A DNA stretch of 64,000 nt from an uncultured Bacteroidaceae bacterium (lineage in GTDB: Bacteria; Bacteroidota; Bacteroidia; Bacteroidales; Bacteroidaceae), in NCBI GenBank assembly GCA_905234745.1, contig CAJOJD010000007.1:50361-114360 (forward strand). The letters are read 5' to 3'. Positions 1 to 9,800 of this stretch are shown here, piece by piece. The position numbers and the translations under genes were made by a program. Below the pieces are notes generated by a model. That model was not told where the DNA came from and ran no database searches. It was given only the letters and a program-made list of their open reading frames with translations. Positions within the stretch are counted from its first letter, which is position 1. Each line of letters begins with the position of its first letter.

Positions 1-234
1 TCCAAACCCTTCCAGCCTGACGTACTTACCACCTATGACCGCACCCGGTTCAAACGCGAGAAACAGGTATGGGGCTGGCACGCCACGCTGCTCACCCTCC
101 AGTCGCTTAAGTTCGGCTGCTATTACCACACACCTGACAAAGCAGGCAACCAGCGTATGAAACAGAAAGAAATAGACGTGCGTCTTAAGTATTTCATAAA
201 AGAGCGTTTAGCTCTCGCTAAACTCGCTGATTAA
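1..234 (+). CDS. Hypothetical protein, 3' end only (5' end outside window)
   Basis: Open frame from base 1: SKPFQPDVLTTYDRTRFKREKQVWGWHATLLTLQSLKFGCYYHTPDKAGNQRMKQKEIDVRLKYFIKERLALAKLAD*; convergent to the portal gene. Confidence 0.6.
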   Translation, partial: SKPFQPDVLTTYDRTRFKREKQVWGWHATLLTLQSLKFGCYYHTPDKAGNQRMKQKEIDVRLKYFIKERLALAKLAD

Positions 235-237
235 ACA

Positions 238-269
238 GTGTGGGCCGCGTATCACTACGCAGCCCACAC
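238..269. terminator. Bidirectional terminator-like hairpin between convergent genes
   Basis: GTGTGGGC-C-GCGTA-TCAC-TACGC-A-GCCCACAC inverted repeat between the ORF ending at 234 and the gene ending at 320. Confidence 0.7.
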
Positions 270-319
270 CACTGAAAAATACAAAAACAAATTATTATGT
301 ATCAAAAGTATGGTTCACT

Positions 320-2233
320 TTATTGAGCCGCAGCAGCCTCCTGCTGTCGTGCTTCACGGTACTGCTTGAGTTTTTGCATCCACGGCCGTTTACTTATCAG
401 AGCGTACTCATCAAACGTAATCAAGCCGTTATTCATCATTTCCTTTGCATCCTGCTCTGCAATCTCACGGAACGCCGGAGTCTCGGCACTCTCCTGTATC
501 GTCAGGTCGCAGTGTATGTAACGCAAATCATCCAGGTTCAGCGTATCTAAGTCAAACTCACCATCCAGCTGGCCCACAATCATCTCCCAGCGTCTGCGGT
601 CATAGAAATACAGCAGGTTCTGCATCTTCTTGGTATGCTGCAGCTCCAGGAACTTATGGAACTTAAGAAGGAACGCAGCCACCGTAGTGGTAGAGTTGCT
701 TGCCATCTGCGCGTAAAGCGTGCCGCTGGCACCTGCAAACGGAGTCTTACCCTGCAGCGCATCAGTAATGGCCGATGATTTGTCACCCATGTGCTCAAAT
801 GTCTGCAAGAAACGGCTCAGATCAAAGTTCACCGCACTACTATGGAATGACTGCGGCATCAGTTTCTCCTGTCCTGGCTTCATATCCACAAACACCAGTC
901 CGCCTATCTCCGTCCAGCTCTTTGCAAACTCTTTTGGATCCACACCACCCAGTATAGTCTTAGGTACCACCGTCACACCCTTAACCTGAGCGCGCAGCAG
1001 CCAGTCATGCAGCACGATGGCACGGTTCTCTATGATGTTATGGTCAATGACAGGATACAAGTAACCCTGAATCTTACCGTCAATCATCGGTATGGTACGT
1101 ACTATAAACGGCTGGTTACGTCCAGGCAGCGTGCTCTCACCCTCCCACAGAATCGTGCCGTCAGGAGCCAGGAAACGGCAGTACCAGAACTCATCAATAA
1201 AGAATCCGTCCTCGCCGTATCCGTCACCGGTTATATATGGTATCTCATCCTCGCTCCATACCTCGGCGGCATTCTCCGCAATCGCACGGCGGCGCTGGTT
1301 CTCCTGCTTGATACGTCTGCGCTCAGCAGTGTCATCAGCGTCAATGATAAACTCCGTGCCCTCGTTCCAGTCATGCAGCCTTATACGCGGCTTGGTCTCC
1401 TTGGTCCATGCCTCCAGCACCACACATACTGACGGATCCTCGTCCTTCATCCATTCCAGCAGGCCGTCCTTATACCGGTCCATCAGCGTATTGAAACGCG
1501 CTTTGGTCTTAAGCGGCTCATACTGCTCAGGATATATGGAACGCAGTATAGCATAGTCCTCTGCGTTACGTGCAAACGTAGCCGCCAACTTGCCGAAGTC
1601 GCATTTAATCATACGGCCAAACATGGTAGCATCCCACATACGGCTGTCGCTCATCATGCAATCCATCACAAACAAGTTCGGGTTCACGTAACTGGACCAG
1701 CTGTCAAACGTGCCGTCCGGACCGCTGGTGCTGTCCCATGTCTCATAACCCACCATCAGACCACCCAGACACAACTCACGGCCCCAGTCCAGATAAAGCT
1801 CGGACATAGAGTTTTTCTTGCAGTTCACCTGCAAGCCCTTACTCACAATCTCACCAAACGCCTGCTCATCGGCATCTACGGCAGTAGCTTGGGGCTCCAA
1901 CATCTCACGTGTAATCACGCCGATCATGGTCTCCACCTTCTCCTGCACCTGGTTACTCTGAACCACTATGTTACCGGTAGTCTGCAGGTACTGGCGCATG
2001 GTCATAATCTTGCCGTCATACTCCATCAGGTCACCCCACTGGTCATCATACGCAAAACGGAACGCCCTGGCTCGCTGCTCACGGTAACTCTGCATGTTAA
2101 GCCATAAGTCACGGAACTGCTCCAGCAGCGCCATGTCACGTTTACTACGCTCAATGGCTTTCTTCCGCACGCGCACGCTATCCATCTCGCTTACGGATTT
2201 CACTCTGCGGTATAGTCTGTCAGGCTTCTGCAT
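320..2233 (-). CDS. Phage portal protein (podovirus-like)
   Basis: 637 aa; general resemblance to large podovirus portal/head-tail connector proteins, in a structural gene context. Confidence 0.7.
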   Translation of the reverse strand: MQKPDRLYRRVKSVSEMDSVRVRKKAIERSKRDMALLEQFRDLWLNMQSYREQRARAFRFAYDDQWGDLMEYDGKIMTMRQYLQTTGNIVVQSNQVQEKVETMIGVITREMLEPQATAVDADEQAFGEIVSKGLQVNCKKNSMSELYLDWGRELCLGGLMVGYETWDSTSGPDGTFDSWSSYVNPNLFVMDCMMSDSRMWDATMFGRMIKCDFGKLAATFARNAEDYAILRSIYPEQYEPLKTKARFNTLMDRYKDGLLEWMKDEDPSVCVVLEAWTKETKPRIRLHDWNEGTEFIIDADDTAERRRIKQENQRRRAIAENAAEVWSEDEIPYITGDGYGEDGFFIDEFWYCRFLAPDGTILWEGESTLPGRNQPFIVRTIPMIDGKIQGYLYPVIDHNIIENRAIVLHDWLLRAQVKGVTVVPKTILGGVDPKEFAKSWTEIGGLVFVDMKPGQEKLMPQSFHSSAVNFDLSRFLQTFEHMGDKSSAITDALQGKTPFAGASGTLYAQMASNSTTTVAAFLLKFHKFLELQHTKKMQNLLYFYDRRRWEMIVGQLDGEFDLDTLNLDDLRYIHCDLTIQESAETPAFREIAEQDAKEMMNNGLITFDEYALISKRPWMQKLKQYREARQQEAAAAQ

Positions 2234-2382
2234 ATATATTGTATTTGCTTTTTATACTTTCAAAGGCTGGATGCTGTCACAGCCGCCAGCCTTCCACCTT
2301 TCCATTTCGTTTACTTACGTTCTGATTACTAACCTAATTCTAACCAAATGAGAAAAGCCCTTGTAATATCCTCTATGTCAAA

Positions 2383-2751
2383 TCATCCGTACCAAATCAC
2401 ATTAGGCGTCAATCCCTGCATATCACCCATATCAAGATGGATCCAGCTTTTGTACACACCAATGCGGTTAACCTTGCACTTTATTGCAGCAGCGATAATC
2501 TTATATCTGTTGCTGTCGCTGTTGCAGCGTATATCCACGGCCATACCCAGCGTATGAGCACCCGTACCTGAACGGCCCTGTTTGCGGTCCCATTCCGGAC
2601 TACGGTAAGCTGAGTTCAGAACCAGCGGAATGCCAGCCTCTTTACGTACCATATCCAGCAGGAACAGAAAATCATCATTCATATCCTCAATGGAACATGG
2701 AGGCGTGCACTTGCGGAATTCCGCATCCTTAAAGTATCTGGCCGTCTTCAT
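2383..2751 (-). CDS. Peptidase M15 family endolysin-like protein
   Basis: 122 aa with SAYRSPEWDRKQGRSGTGAHTLGMAVDI...WIHLDMG, typical M15_3 zinc-ligand pattern. Confidence 0.85.
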   Translation of the reverse strand: MKTARYFKDAEFRKCTPPCSIEDMNDDFLFLLDMVRKEAGIPLVLNSAYRSPEWDRKQGRSGTGAHTLGMAVDIRCNSDSNRYKIIAAAIKCKVNRIGVYKSWIHLDMGDMQGLTPNVIWYG

Positions 2752-3090
2752 TTAATTCTTCTCCTCGTTATTGTCACTGTTATACCCACAGCGCAGGCAC
2801 CGTTTCTCCAGACGCTCGTTGTTGGCCTCATCCACAGGGCAGTGTATGTTAGGATCCTTGAACCTATGCTCACACTGGCCTGATTTCATGATAACCGCGC
2901 TTTTCTCGGCGCTATCCAACTTCTCACGTTCAAAATCAGCGTTACGCTCCTGGTAAAATCGCTTCTGCTCCTGCAGCATCTCCAGCACCATAGTGTAGGG
3001 TGTCTTACGCTTGTCAATAATCTTGCCAAGCACACCGCCCACACCCACACTGATAAGCGATGTAATAATCAATGTCCAATCCATCTCCAT
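2752..3090 (-). CDS. Small membrane protein, possible holin/spanin-like
   Basis: N-terminal TM segment (LIITSLISVGVGGVLGKII), charged coil, C-terminal Cys/His cluster; adjacent to the lysin. Confidence 0.5.
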   Translation of the reverse strand: MEMDWTLIITSLISVGVGGVLGKIIDKRKTPYTMVLEMLQEQKRFYQERNADFEREKLDSAEKSAVIMKSGQCEHRFKDPNIHCPVDEANNERLEKRCLRCGYNSDNNEEKN

Positions 3091-3096
3091 TGCTGG

Positions 3097-3681
3097 TTAC
3101 GCTTGGGTAGGAGTGAATGTAAATGTCTCAACCTCGCTGTCCACCATACCACTCTTGATAGCGATAGCCTTGTAAGTGGTCTCCTCGGCAGGCTGGTCAA
3201 TACCGGCAGAGTAGGCGGTTGATGCCGATGACGGAGTGCTGCCGTCAGTGGGGTAGTAGATACTTGCACCCTCGGTCTCGCTGCTCATTTCAATCTTGCT
3301 GGTCTCCTCGTTGACACCCACAACCGGCATAGCCACAATCGTGAACTCCTTACTTGCCACCTCGCTGTCATTGCAGTCCAGTTTCATGGCAATGGCCTTG
3401 ATGGTAGTAGGACTGGCCTCAATGCTCAACGGCTCGCTGTAAACAGGTGACTCGGCTGTCGGCTTAGTTCCGTCAACAGTGTAATGTATCACCGCAGCGC
3501 TTGTAGCGCAGGTAATGGCAGCCTTGTTGCTTGACAAAGCAATAACCGGAGTAGCCACGGTAGGCAGCTGGTTATGTGCAATAACCTTCAGCGTCCCTTT
3601 AATGTCAGCCATTGTCTTGTTCAGCTCATTAAGCCTGTTGGCAATCTTGCGGCTGGAATCGTTATCTTTATTTGCTCCCAT
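3097..3681 (-). CDS. Protein with two chitobiase/beta-hexosaminidase C-terminal-like repeats
   Basis: Repeats IHYTVDGTKPTAESPVYSEPLSI.. and IYYPTDGSTPSSASTAYSAGI.. match the CHB_HEX_C pattern. Confidence 0.7.
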   Translation of the reverse strand: MGANKDNDSSRKIANRLNELNKTMADIKGTLKVIAHNQLPTVATPVIALSSNKAAITCATSAAVIHYTVDGTKPTAESPVYSEPLSIEASPTTIKAIAMKLDCNDSEVASKEFTIVAMPVVGVNEETSKIEMSSETEGASIYYPTDGSTPSSASTAYSAGIDQPAEETTYKAIAIKSGMVDSEVETFTFTPTQA

Positions 3682-3691
3682 AGTAAGTATA

Positions 3692-3742
3692 TATTAAGCA
3701 AAACAAAAATGGGGACAAATACCTGTCCCCAAAGTCTATCTT
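3692..3742. repeat. 51-bp direct repeat, copy 1 (contains hairpin GGGGACAggtattTGTCCCC)
   Basis: String tattaagcaaaacaaaaatggggacaaatacctgtccccaaagtctatctt, identical to 3921..3971. Confidence 0.95.
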
Positions 3743-3761
3743 AGCCCCTATACAATCAGCA

Positions 3762-3911
3762 TCATAATGCCATACGGCGGCTGTTAAAGTCGTTGTTGAA
3801 ATCTATGTTAAAGTCTTCGGGCTTACTTATGGTATGCAGGCAGTCCTTGATCTGCTCCGCCTCCTCCGCAATACCCGCTATCCGGTTGTATATCTTCTCC
3901 TCGTCTGTCAT
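3762..3911 (-). CDS. Small hypothetical phage protein
   Basis: MTDEEKIYNRIAGIAEEAEQIKDCLHTISKPEDFNIDFNNDFNSRRMAL; the start at 3911 avoids the repeat. Confidence 0.6.
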   Translation of the reverse strand: MTDEEKIYNRIAGIAEEAEQIKDCLHTISKPEDFNIDFNNDFNSRRMAL

Positions 3912-3920
3912 AATATCACC

Positions 3921-3971
3921 TATTAAGCAAAACAAAAATGGGGACAAATACCTGTCCCCAAAGTCTATCTT
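3921..3971. repeat. 51-bp direct repeat, copy 2
   Basis: Identical to 3692..3742. Confidence 0.95.
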
Positions 3972-3980
3972 GGCCTGCGC

Positions 3981-6803
3981 CTATCTCAGCCGGCTGGCAT
4001 AACGGCTCTCATACTCAGCCTCCAGGTAACTAATACGCTCCGTCTCGTTCAGAGCACACAGCAGCACCAGCCTGAACAGCTTATATGAGCCGCCACGCAG
4101 CGAGCGTAACCGCTGCCATGTCTGGCCGTCCATGCTACCCATCACAATAATCTTAACATGCTCTTTGTCATACTGCCCACGCACAAACAGGCGGTTCAGC
4201 ACCTTACGCACATCGTCCTCGTCCATGTTGAAAGGACGTGTCACAATCATACCTGGATTCCTTGTTACGGTGTCCTGACCACGTGCGTTAGAGAAACTCA
4301 GTATAGCAGGAGCGTGCAGAGCCTCATGGATAAGGAAGTCATCATTAAAGTCATCATTGAAATCTCCCATACCCTTTTCCATCGCAACATACGTCTCAGG
4401 ATAGCTGTTAAGCACGTTCTTGAACCTATATCGTGCCGGCATCACAATCTTATGCCAGCTGTCCGTCTCCAGCATGTATGTGTAGATGTACGGATATAGC
4501 GGCTTCTCCGTGCTGGCATTAAAGAACAGCAGGCGCCTACCCACATAATCATACGCGGTCCTGGCATTTCTCATAAACTCCATGAACGGCTTATCCTCAT
4601 GCGCAATCACCGCCATATCCTGCCAGTCACCATAATAACGCATCAGCAGGTTATATATGCTGTCATCCAGCTTGTAATGCCGTCCGTGCATCTTATCCGA
4701 TATGCAGCGCAAGTCACTACCCGTAAGCAGCATCACTCCCTTCTTGGTAGTGAATACCACCGCCTGATCCAGCTGGCATACCGTACCTGGCAGCGCCACA
4801 TCCTGCGATACCGCATCCGGCTTACCCATGCTGCCGTCTTTATTTACGGAAATAGCCCACAAACCCTCAGTAGAGAATACATATAGGCTTGAATAACCAA
4901 ACTGGCCTGTTGACAAGGCTTTGGTAACGACAGCAAGATCTATCAACTCTCCATAAGGGAAAGACTGCTCTAAACTTGTTGAAAATAGATTGGGAAATTC
5001 ATACTGATAAAGCACATTACTCCTCTCCTCAAGATTGTTTAGCGTATCTGTAGGATATGACACCTCGTTACCATGCCCTATTAGTGTCTCATTGTCAAAA
5101 GAAGTCAAGCAGTAAGCGCCGTTCAGATATGGATGTTCCTTCATCTCAAACTCTTCATAGTAAGATGAGCTATTGTCACCCTGCTCTGTTATCTTTACAA
5201 GACATTTATAGCATCTGTTATCAGGATAAAATAACCAGTTTCCAAGTCTGCGTGAATGATATTCTCCATAAGCTCTTTCAACAATCATATCTTTACCGCT
5301 TACCGAACGGATATAATATCTCAAAGTAAGAACATAAAACAAAGAACCTGAATCAACAGTTAAACTGGGAATATTAAAATATCCATTGTAATGCTTAATT
5401 TGTGCTCCAACAGCCAATAATCGTTCATTATAAACTCTGATATTATTTGGTACCAAATAATTGTTAGATTGCTTAGTGTCATCAGACAGCCTATTTTTTG
5501 TAGCCAACATGTCTGGTCTGAAATCTTCCAAGTCCACAGATGAGTATTCTTCAGCAGGATTATGTGATATAAGCTCATCAAAGTCTATCTGCAGAAACCT
5601 ATAAAAGTTACTCTTGCTGAGTATCTCATCGTTCATCTCTCTTTCAGTATATACGTGAGCATGATATACTACACCCTTATAGTCTGAGGTTTCCCATCCA
5701 TCAGTCAACATGCCCACTTTGGGTGAAATGGGATTTATTTCATTGGATATAAAGACATCAACACCAGCTACAATATCCTTCCAGTCGGCAAAAGTTGTTG
5801 CTATTGTGTTATGCAGATATAGCTTTATGAAATAGGGCCATAACAGCCAGTCAAACGCTACGCCTGGATCATCCGGATCAGAGTTTTTACGGCGGCGCAC
5901 ATACATATATCTTTTACCCGATGATAACGTAACCTTGTCATAGTAAAAATTAAAAGCTAATTCCTGCAAATCCGCGCCACGTACTAATACAGGAGCGCTA
6001 TGTCTCACGTAACTGCCGTCAAACAACCTGACTGCATAACGTACAAACACCGGCCAGTTAAAATAACCGCGCTCCAGGTTATGGTTCATATCCTGATTCG
6101 GATTACTTAACGCAAACGTGAAAACGCTCTGAACAAATTGCGCATAATCCTCGTCAGTGTGCCAATTATCATCATGTTCACTGACATTAGGTGGCAGCCA
6201 TATACCAGGGCCTGAGCTGTGGTATTCAACTTCTCCGTATATTGCACTGAATTGGCCATGCTCCACTTCATCCGCTCCTTGTTCGCCGTATCCAGGTGTC
6301 AGTTCACTCTCTATGTAAATCCTCGGTTCAGGTATCTGTGAACCAAGAGAAACGTATTCACCGTTCTTAAACAGCACATACTCCATGCGCTTGGACTGGC
6401 CGTTTGCATCGGCAATCAAGATAATCAGTGTATTGCCAACACTCTTTATCTCTTTTATGCTTTCGTTAAGAGCATATTCAAAGATAGAAATAAACTCCGG
6501 AGTTGATGAAAACCACCCCACGTATTTATGATGTACTTCTTGCTCATCAACGATAGTCATCTCATCCCAAGTGCCGATATAATGAGTATAGCTGTTGGTC
6601 TTATGGATATACAAAACATCGTAACTGCCGTCAGTGTAATCGTCTGAGATTGTTTCTTGTGTGACGTCCACGGCCGGTACTGATGTAGCCAGCTCGTTCA
6701 TGTCCATCTCCAAACCTATTGACTCGGCCAGCCCACCGTCAGCGCTCATGCGGTCTGACGGCGTGCGGCTAATACCTCTCAGCAATATCTTTTTTATCGG
6801 CAT
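3981..6803 (-). CDS. Phage structural protein, tail/stabilization-like
   Basis: 940 aa; resembles large beta-rich podovirus tail/stabilization proteins; lies between the giant virion-type gene and the lysis genes. Confidence 0.5.
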   Translation of the reverse strand: MPIKKILLRGISRTPSDRMSADGGLAESIGLEMDMNELATSVPAVDVTQETISDDYTDGSYDVLYIHKTNSYTHYIGTWDEMTIVDEQEVHHKYVGWFSSTPEFISIFEYALNESIKEIKSVGNTLIILIADANGQSKRMEYVLFKNGEYVSLGSQIPEPRIYIESELTPGYGEQGADEVEHGQFSAIYGEVEYHSSGPGIWLPPNVSEHDDNWHTDEDYAQFVQSVFTFALSNPNQDMNHNLERGYFNWPVFVRYAVRLFDGSYVRHSAPVLVRGADLQELAFNFYYDKVTLSSGKRYMYVRRRKNSDPDDPGVAFDWLLWPYFIKLYLHNTIATTFADWKDIVAGVDVFISNEINPISPKVGMLTDGWETSDYKGVVYHAHVYTEREMNDEILSKSNFYRFLQIDFDELISHNPAEEYSSVDLEDFRPDMLATKNRLSDDTKQSNNYLVPNNIRVYNERLLAVGAQIKHYNGYFNIPSLTVDSGSLFYVLTLRYYIRSVSGKDMIVERAYGEYHSRRLGNWLFYPDNRCYKCLVKITEQGDNSSSYYEEFEMKEHPYLNGAYCLTSFDNETLIGHGNEVSYPTDTLNNLEERSNVLYQYEFPNLFSTSLEQSFPYGELIDLAVVTKALSTGQFGYSSLYVFSTEGLWAISVNKDGSMGKPDAVSQDVALPGTVCQLDQAVVFTTKKGVMLLTGSDLRCISDKMHGRHYKLDDSIYNLLMRYYGDWQDMAVIAHEDKPFMEFMRNARTAYDYVGRRLLFFNASTEKPLYPYIYTYMLETDSWHKIVMPARYRFKNVLNSYPETYVAMEKGMGDFNDDFNDDFLIHEALHAPAILSFSNARGQDTVTRNPGMIVTRPFNMDEDDVRKVLNRLFVRGQYDKEHVKIIVMGSMDGQTWQRLRSLRGGSYKLFRLVLLCALNETERISYLEAEYESRYASRLR

Positions 6804-6860
6804 AGTCCTTGTATTTGCGGTTAATAAACTTTCAGGCCCTAAACTTAGACACCCATATCA

Positions 6861-9800
6861 TCACTTCAGGTCTGAAATGTCCCTAATCATACGTGCTCTC
6901 AGAGCGTCATGTTCACGTGTTATCTGCTTGCGCTGCTTGCGGTCTTTAACGTCAATCAGGCGCAGATACTTGTCATAAGCATCCATCTCCTTCTCATAGC
7001 GTTTCCACACCTCCAGCACCTTGTAGTCGTAACTACCGGTTACTTTCTTATACTGCTTCTCATCACCGGCTTTCATGGCCTCCTTGAGCCTGCGCTCGGT
7101 ATCCTGTGCAACCTCGCGGTAGTAGTAATACAAGTCTGTCACATGAGCGTTACGATATCGGTCATCGTTCCATGTCATCAGACGGCGCAGGAACGGAGTA
7201 TCACTTATCTTCACCTCACCGCCCAGCGCGTTCTCCATGAACTTAAGGCCCTTACCTACGGTAGTGCCCAGACCACCGGTGTAACCCTCAACGATATGCT
7301 CCATGATATTGGGGTTCCAGTTCACGGCACCGGCCTCATACTCGTTACCACCGCTTATCCAGTTCAGTGCCTCTGACAGCGCCAGATATACCTTGCTGGT
7401 GTTTTTAAGCGGATCGCGGTATGCTGGTATATGTTTCTTCTCCTCATCACTCAGGAACCGGTTATCATTATATACCCTTGCGCCCTTGTAGTCTTCATTC
7501 TGTATTACCTCCACAACAGGAGTGGTGATACTGGGCAGCACGGCAGCCAGGCCCGATGTCGCATCCAGCGGAGCAATCTCACCAATCATGCTTGCCACCT
7601 CACCCACGATGTTACGGTGCGGCTCACGTCCTAGCGAGTGGTTTACAATCATATCGCCCATGCCGTAGAACACACGTGCCTCCTGCGGCAGTGCCCATTT
7701 CAGGTACACGCCCTTAAGGCCCAGCAGCATATTGTTACGGCGTTCATAATCGGGTACATCCAGATACTGGTCATCATCGTCACCGTCACCATCCAGCATA
7801 GCATGCAGCACAGCGTTCATGGCACCCAGCATCAGGTAACCGCCCACCCACAAGCCCAGCTTGCTCTTATCTTTCTGAGCCAGCTGGTACATGGCGTTAA
7901 GACCCTGGACCGATGCGTTAAAGAACATGATCGCGTGACGGCCATAAACTGACAGCATGCTGGCCGATACGGCAAACAGACGTTCTATGTCATTGAGCTT
8001 ACGACCCTCTCTTGTGCGCAGGAACTCACTTTCTTTCCAGGTGATACCCTTTCCGCTACCTTTGCGGTTGAAATTTACCGTAAGCTCCTTGGCATCGGCC
8101 ACGCTCTCCACCACGCTCTTACCCTGCTCGCGGCTGGTAAGGTATGCGGCAAAACGTGTCATCTGCTCAAAGCTCTCGCCAAACTCCTGTACGGCATCCA
8201 GCGCAGCGCCTGCACGCTCAATGGCAGTACGTGTGTCACCTGTGTATTTCTTTATCTCAGCCTCCCACACGTCAGTGCCTCGCACCGATGTGTAACCGGT
8301 CACACCGCCGTTCTCTACGAATGAGCGGTAATTTTGCTCCAGCTCTCCTGTTCCCAGCTTGCCGTTCTGCAGGTCACGTTTCATACGTACCACTTTCAGA
8401 GCCTGTTTGAGGTTCTTACGGAAAGCCTCGTTGTACGCCTTATCTTCTTTGATGTTCACTGACATGAGTGCAAACAGCGTATCACGCTGCAGGTTACTCA
8501 GCCAGAACTCAGGGTTAAGTGATGTGTTGAGTGATGCAAACGCACGCAGGAACTTAAGCGTAGCCTTGGTAAACTCATTCTTGCTGGCATCCACATTCAA
8601 CTCGCCGTTGATCGCCTGAGCTGCACGCGGATTGCCGTTTATGAACATGAACATGTCACGGCCACCCAGCTTGAACGCTATGATATGTGACTTAACCTGT
8701 TGCTTGCTGGTGTTCACCACGTAGTTCAGGCGCTGCTTGTCAAGCTCACGCACGCCACGGAAAGCACGGTGTTCACGTGCCAGCTGCTTCATCTCATTCT
8801 CCCACTGCTCATACTCGGCCTTAGCCTGGTCGGTAGACAGTGCCTCGGTAAACGGCGGATACTGCGGCTCAAATATGGTGCGTCCCTCATCATCCAGCAG
8901 TGCATCGCCGTTCTCATCCACCTGCTTCACATACCACACGTCACTGACCAGCACCAGGTCATTGTCCTTGTGGCGGTTGCTTACAAAGTAATACAGGGCC
9001 AGCTTGCTCTCGTTCTTTATGTCAGCAGCGATAGCTGAACTTGCCATGGCACCGATATATGCCAGCGGTGACTCAGCTCTTGTCTTACGGCCCTTAGCCT
9101 GCTTGAGCGGAGCCACAAACGTAGCGTCAGCGTTACTGGTATAGTAAGAGTACATATCCTCCGGAGTGGTCTCGGCAAATCCGCGTAGCGGCACGTAATA
9201 CTTGAACATATCACGCACATGCTCATACTGGCCGCGGCTCATCATGTTAGCGTCATACTGGTGTTTCAGTACCGCCTTGGTAGCGCCGTTAATCTGATTC
9301 CACAGCTCCGTCATCAGGTCGCTGCCCATACGCTTCTCAAAGTCTGCAATTTCGGCATCCGCAGCCAGCTCCATGTCTGTCATATTGTCAAACATAGGCT
9401 TACGTGCAGCCAGCAGCCGTTTCTCATACTCCTCCTGCGTCTCGGTAGTAGGATCATACGGATTGATGTTCTCATACTTAGAGTAGAGACCGGTCAGACC
9501 GCCGTAATCCTTCTCACGCAGTTCCTTATACTTGCTGTCAGTACCGGACTCAATAGCTACAAAATGACGGTCCAGTATATCATCCTCACGTGATATACGT
9601 TTCTTTATCTCCTCGTCCGATACGTCAGGATGCTGCTTGGCAAACTCCTGTATAGAGGTTACTTTGGCGTCATGGATAGCCTGATAGAAAGCGCGTGCAT
9701 CGCGCTTTGCAAACACATCGTTACGCTCCACACCATGCTTAAGCATCAGGTAACGCTCCACCTCGTCATAACTCAGCCCACGCTCGTCAATGATAGCCTG

